Source: Sesamum alatum
Taxonomy: Eukaryota; Streptophyta; Magnoliopsida; Lamiales; Pedaliaceae
DNA: 64,000 nucleotides
Reading direction: 5' to 3'
Assembly (NCBI GenBank): GCA_034509735.1
Contig: JACGWO010000003.1
Span: 36,106,466 to 36,170,465 of the forward strand
In this document: in pieces, positions 59,501 through 64,000 of the stretch
Position numbering within the stretch: position 1 is the first letter of the stretch
Layout: each line of letters starts with the position of its first letter
The notes under the pieces: model-generated
Databases searched by the model: none
Told to the model about the DNA's origin: nothing
Seen by the model: the letters and a program-made list of their open reading frames with translations, nothing else
Translations under genes and position numbers: made by a program

Positions 59501-60187
59501 TAATCCAACATCACTACATTCAGCCGGTGGGTGACCCCAGTCCCTGGAATTATGTTCGATGTTCTCTATAACCGGTTTAGCACCAGAATTAGGAGAGGAA
59601 CTCGAACTTTGGGTTGGTGACTTCACCGCAGAATCTTGAACCAACCGAGACACTGTACGAGAAGAACTTGAGGTGCTTTCTTCTGGCACCAAAGAAATCT
59701 CTATCCTTTGTTCTCCACCTCCAACTAGGGAGCAACCAGCTTCACCAGTTTCAACTACGACAGACCTGTACATATTAGTAGTGATTTTCCCAGCTTCTGA
59801 GATTCTAGGAGATGCTGGCAGCGACATCCGTTTGACAGCAGCCATCTCTGCTGCCTGAGAAATGCACAAGCCCCTCAACGCCTGCTTCAGAGAGACGGGC
59901 TCGGAAAATCCAATTACAGGTGAATGAGAACCAGTAGCCCGCATCGGCTTCTTGGAAGCGTTCCTCCTCGAGTCTGATAGATCCAGACTCTTGGATGTTC
60001 TGAGATTAACTGCTTCAAAAAGCTTGTTGATATCATCTTCCAAATAGTTGGTGGACCCTTTTTTCCGGATCGGAGGCTTCTGCTCTCTGTCCTGTCCTCT
60101 CACTTGCTTAGACGCTTGCGGCCATCGGGATGTACTCTGTTCATCCCCTACCTCAAGTATCTCACAATTCCCACGAAAAGAACCCAT
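56546..60187 (-). CDS. KIPK: AGC-type serine/threonine kinase, KIPK-like
   Basis: Coding exons are 60187-58227 and 57392-56546. GT-AG, phase 2, 935 aa, almost the length of Arabidopsis KIPK. The start is [13 protein letters not shown]; the open frame runs four codons further up but begins with TTG. The long Ser-rich N-terminal half contains [20 protein letters not shown] and [19 protein letters not shown], typical of KIPK. The kinase domain runs from about 551 to 875: glycine loop GSGDIGTV, catalytic Lys in FAIKVM (about 580), YRDLKPEN (Asp about 676), and DFD in place of DFG (about 694). The last marks plant AGC VIII kinases, as does the long insertion before GTHEYLAPE. The C-terminus is GEHIEFELF. 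KIPKs bind the kinesin KCBP and PERK kinases and affect root growth. Upstream CT/GA-rich leader and possible leader introns lie at 60.2-61.0 kb. Confidence 0.94.
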
Positions 60188-61260
60188 AACTTCGACCAAC
60201 TTGCTGTATGATTAGTCACTCGACTTCAGCACCCCAGAAAACCCCGCTTCCATTTCCCAAAACGACTAAAGTAAAACTCAATGACAGAGAACCAACAAGC
60301 TATAGGGCATAAATACAAACTTACAACTCCTTCCCCAAAATCCGCTCGTCGAAACGTTCAACACCATTACCTACAATGTCAATCAATCAGGGATAACATG
60401 AGTAAACATTCAGACATATTCACCATCAGTAAATCCATTTTCAGCATAATGTAAACAAGGTAAAATCGAAACAGATATCTGTCTTTTACAGAAATTACAT
60501 TATTTGACTAACAAAAATTCGGTGCTGCAATCTACAATAATAAAACAGTAAACTTACACAAATTCTCGATCACATTTGCAAATTAATAGATCTTGGGATC
60601 CAATAATTGATAAAATGCGACTTCACTATCTATCAACATATAATAAACTGGAGACAAAAGAGCCAACACCCTTCCACCATGCATCAAACTAGTCTATACA
60701 GGGCAGGTTGAAGAGGGGAGGGTTCAATAAATTTCGAATTTCCTTGTCAATTTACAAAATAAGAAAGACAAAAATTGCTTCCCATTTTGCTTACCTGAAA
60801 ATAGAAATCCAAAAATTCAAAATAAAGAGAAGATCAAAGGAAAACATGAGCTTATAAATACATTGAAAATAAATAAATCAAAGAATAAATTTTCAAAAAG
60901 AAAAAAATCCCAATATTGATAAGATTGAAAATATAACTAGAGAGGGAGAGAGAGAGATCAACTAGGATTATAATGTGATGAAAACTAAGGTACCTCTGAA
61001 GCATTCAAAGATCTACAGCTCTGTACACTAACACAAATTAACTCAAAACATTCAAGAACTCCCACTTATTTCATTTTTTTTTCTTTCAAAAAAAAAAAGG
61101 CTGAAAACCCTAAAAGAGAGTGATGGGCTTTTCTGATTCTCAGGAGGGAGTATTCGGTGGATGGACAAGGATGGGAGGAGAGAGAGAGATATGCCAAACT
61201 CTGCTGTCTGTCTCTCTCACATCAATACTCTCTCTCTCTCTCTCTACAGCCATTATTTTT
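60188..61260 (-). other. Probable 5' leader and leader introns of the KIPK-like gene
   Basis: Intron-like sequence with TTACCTGAAAATAG (about 60791) and GTACCTCTGAAG (about 60990) as minus-strand donor sides. A GA-rich (plus: CT) microsatellite at 61229-61246 probably marks the transcribed leader or core promoter. Splice choices are not certain. Confidence 0.4.
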
Positions 61261-64000
61261 TCTCTTTTTCTGTGTAATTTTTATTACAGGAACTGTTTAA
61301 AGGTAGCCCCCACTGGGGTTTTGTACGAATGGGGCCCACTTCAATGCCTTTGGATTCGGATTTGCATGTGATGATCACGTTTTCTCATCTTGTTTTAAAC
61401 AACAGAGATCTGCTCAGCTCTGCTGCTGTGTCAACAAACCTTGATAGTTTATTACCATAATAATCTTGTGGGAAAAGAAAACTAATCTCATTTGATTAGT
61501 ATTAATTTTTAATTAAGGTAAGTGATGAGTGATGAGGGCTTGTGGATAATTACAACTCAAACGTCTTTTCGACCTCCAAATCTCCGATGCATTTGAGATT
61601 TAGAGCTTTTCTTCCTTTATGTCATTTTCTTCGCAACGTTTGAGGTTTTTAGGAAAAAGGGCTTTTGCCAGCAGCGCCTCTCAAATCAATCAAATGAGTC
61701 CGCATTTTCATTAAAAATCAATCAACTGAAAATCAATCATATATGTCTTTTGGCCCAAGGTTGAGGTCTCGTGATTAAAAATTATATTTTTTAATAAATA
61801 AATATGAATATTTAATTTATTTTTAATAATAATGTATTATATTTTTATTTATTTTAAATTTAGTGATTAATTTAAAATATCATTGTATTTTTTTAATACA
61901 AAAAATGCTTAATTATCCCTTATATTCTCTAAAAATTATTTCATATATTTGATTTTTAAAAAAATCTTGAAGAACGTTTATGTTTTAGATTTCGAGTATA
62001 ACATGTAATAAATTTTAAAATAATATATATAATTCGATACACAAGACTGTGATATTATTTAAGAACACACTAAAATAAAAATTTGTTTAAACTTATTAGA
62101 ATTTAGTCAAGATCGTAAAACAATTTTATAATAGCAGAACGTGCAGTCGGTAAGAACTGATATTCTCCATAAAGACAATTAACAACGTGTACGAAATCAA
62201 TTTTGGGGATAAAATTGTGAATATTAAGAGAGTCGATGGAACTATTGCGACAAGCCCATATTTTTGCCGGATTGTTGGTATTAACACCCATGTTTATAGA
62301 TATAGTTGGTACAAAGCATATGCGTGGTTGGACCGGTTGAAAGCATCATATTTATTTTATTTATTACAAATATTGTTTTTATTTGTTAAGTGTCACCTTG
62401 TTTTAACTTCTTTATTGTATTATTGTATTAGGAAAATTTTGTTTTTGTTATTCAAATTTCTAATGTAAATTCGGGTAAATGACAAGGACATGCAGCTAAT
62501 GGGTATGATTCTTATGGGCAAGAAATTAGGCTCTCGGCGACGCCTCACACTTCATAATTGATGAGGTCCCCCACATCTACCAACAACTACAAGAGAAGTC
62601 TTGCTTGATCGATAAAATTTTTATAATCAAAAGGTTGTGGAGTTTGAGTCTTATGAATTTATATATATGTTTATTGTTATAGTAGTTTCTTGTTTATTTA
62701 TTTCGTCCGAATGTATTATTTGATTTGAATTAGTCTGTAAATTTGAATTTTGAATTATGTAATGAATCGCATATTATTGAAAAAACAAGAGAAGCTAGTT
62801 TTAATTAAGGAGTTTCTGTTTTTTTTTTTTTCTTTGTTTGTTTGTTTGGTAAAATGCCGAGAAGAAATTATAATTTGAATTAGATCTTATTTAAATTAGT
62901 TATATAATAACTGTTTTAGTTATACTTATAATGTGATTAGTGCATAATAAGAGTGAATAATCATATGATAGAAATTTTACACATATCAATATTATCCATG
63001 TTTATATCAAATGAACATAAGTTCGTGAGTTTCTACGGGCATGGCACTAGAGATTACGTGTCTATTATATATTTTGAATTAAGCGTTTGAACATTTTTAT
63101 ATGTGACAATTACGCTATTTTATTTTGTAATGTTTATTAATATATATTGTATTTCTAATGCACTTTGTGGTGTTAATAAATAATGAAATTTAATTCAAAA
63201 GTGTAATAGCATGAATCCATGTAGGTAAAAAACGAAAGAGACCTAATTTAGTTGTCGAAATTAAGACTTAATGATGAAGAAGTCATGAATTTGAATTGCT
63301 TTAATAATAGCTATTCATTTATTATATAATGATAGTATTTGGTTAGTTATTGTGCTAATTTATTTTAATATTGATAATTATCGTATATTAATTGTTGATA
63401 ATCGAAACTTATGATATAATTGTAATTGATTCACTATAAGATAAAAAATTAAAAAAAAAAAAAAAAAAGTGATAGAGACAAGCAAAAGACAGATGGTAAG
63501 AAATGTGATGATAATTTTAGCGGAGTGGAAAAGAGGGGGGCTTTATTTTGATACACGCCCATGTTGTCTAGCTTAGGACCACTATTCTCTTCTGCTCTCT
63601 TTTTTGACGTAACTCAGAGTTCAAGAAAAAAGCTCTTCTTGCAAACAATATAAAAGGTTAACTTCCAATCTGCAGGTTCTCACTTTTGCTGTCCCGATTC
63701 GTAAAAATCTTCTATCACATATTCGTATTTAAGTAATACTCACATATGTATAATATATGATTTTTTAAATTATAATCTAATTTAATTATATTTTTAATTT
63801 TAAAAATGTGTATGTGTCAATAATAAATATTACATGTGTGCGGCTCCACTTTAAAATTATAAGAATTTTCTTAATTTGAAAAATATGTCGATCGATCTGA
63901 CACTGACGTGTGACATGAAAAGTGTGGTCGAAGTCTCTTAGGTGACAACCCAATGATTTGGGACTCAATATTTCATTGTGGAGATATTGGGTTCAAAAAT
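61261..64000. other. Intergenic, no gene seen
   Basis: AT-rich. Two short tracts (about 62600-62680 and 63250-63310) have degenerate SINE-like boxes (GTTGTGGAGTTTGAGTC; GTCATGAATTTGAATTG). A poly-A run lies at 63450-63467. No coding frame is supported. Confidence 0.45.

Noticed and set aside
60188..60199. Four-codon extension of the kinase upstream of MGSF
   Set aside because: The first codon is TTG, and KIPK proteins begin MGSF.
62187..62468. 93-codon frame near the right end
   Set aside because: The first 40 codons look retroelement-like but the rest is AT-rich hydrophobic filler. No motif could be named.
1..64000. CRISPR arrays, operons, tRNA or rRNA genes
   Set aside because: No spacer-repeat arrays, no complete tRNA cloverleaf and no rRNA sequence were seen. 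The window is plant nuclear DNA with spliced genes.

Overview
The window is nuclear DNA of a flowering plant, most likely a eudicot. Six protein-coding genes with GT/GC-AG introns can be read. All match plant families: a GRF transcription factor with a miR396 site, a mini zinc finger, a KIPK-type AGC kinase, BUD31, a BTB-LRR protein of the FBL11 type, and a plant-specific acidic protein. They sit in AT-rich intergenic DNA full of short transposons. I cannot name the species.

Layout. 27-2812 (-): three-exon plant-specific gene. 2813-27762: about 25 kb with no convincing gene, made of foldback and MITE-type elements, degenerate repeats and microsatellites. 27763-30126 (+): growth-regulating factor. 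30865-37190: gene graveyard holding a truncated, frameshifted PDR-type ABC transporter (-), a scrambled non-specific phospholipase C fragment (+), two head-to-head remnants of a PDR nucleotide-binding domain, and a stray piece of the BUD31 last exon. 37775-38547 (-): BUD31, whose untranslated leader probably starts near 39.8 kb. 40955-50027 (-): FBL11-like gene with 19 coding exons. 53800-54063 (-): mini zinc finger. 56546-60187 (-): KIPK-like kinase. The last 3.8 kb has no gene I can support.

The intact genes are unrelated housekeeping or regulatory genes (splicing, ubiquitin-adaptor type, growth control, kinase signalling). Nothing suggests a gene cluster with a shared job.

The most distinctive content is the mobile DNA. 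Several foldback or long-inverted-repeat element types are flanked by 9-bp direct repeats, which is the hallmark of Mutator-like (MULE) transposition. One of them, 1,278 bp long, carries a very GC-rich interior in an otherwise AT-rich desert, as a Pack-MULE would. CACTA-type (3-bp TSD) and Tourist-type (TAA TSD) elements are also resolved to the base. In the FBL11-like gene, two successive introns can only be spliced in frame using GC donors.
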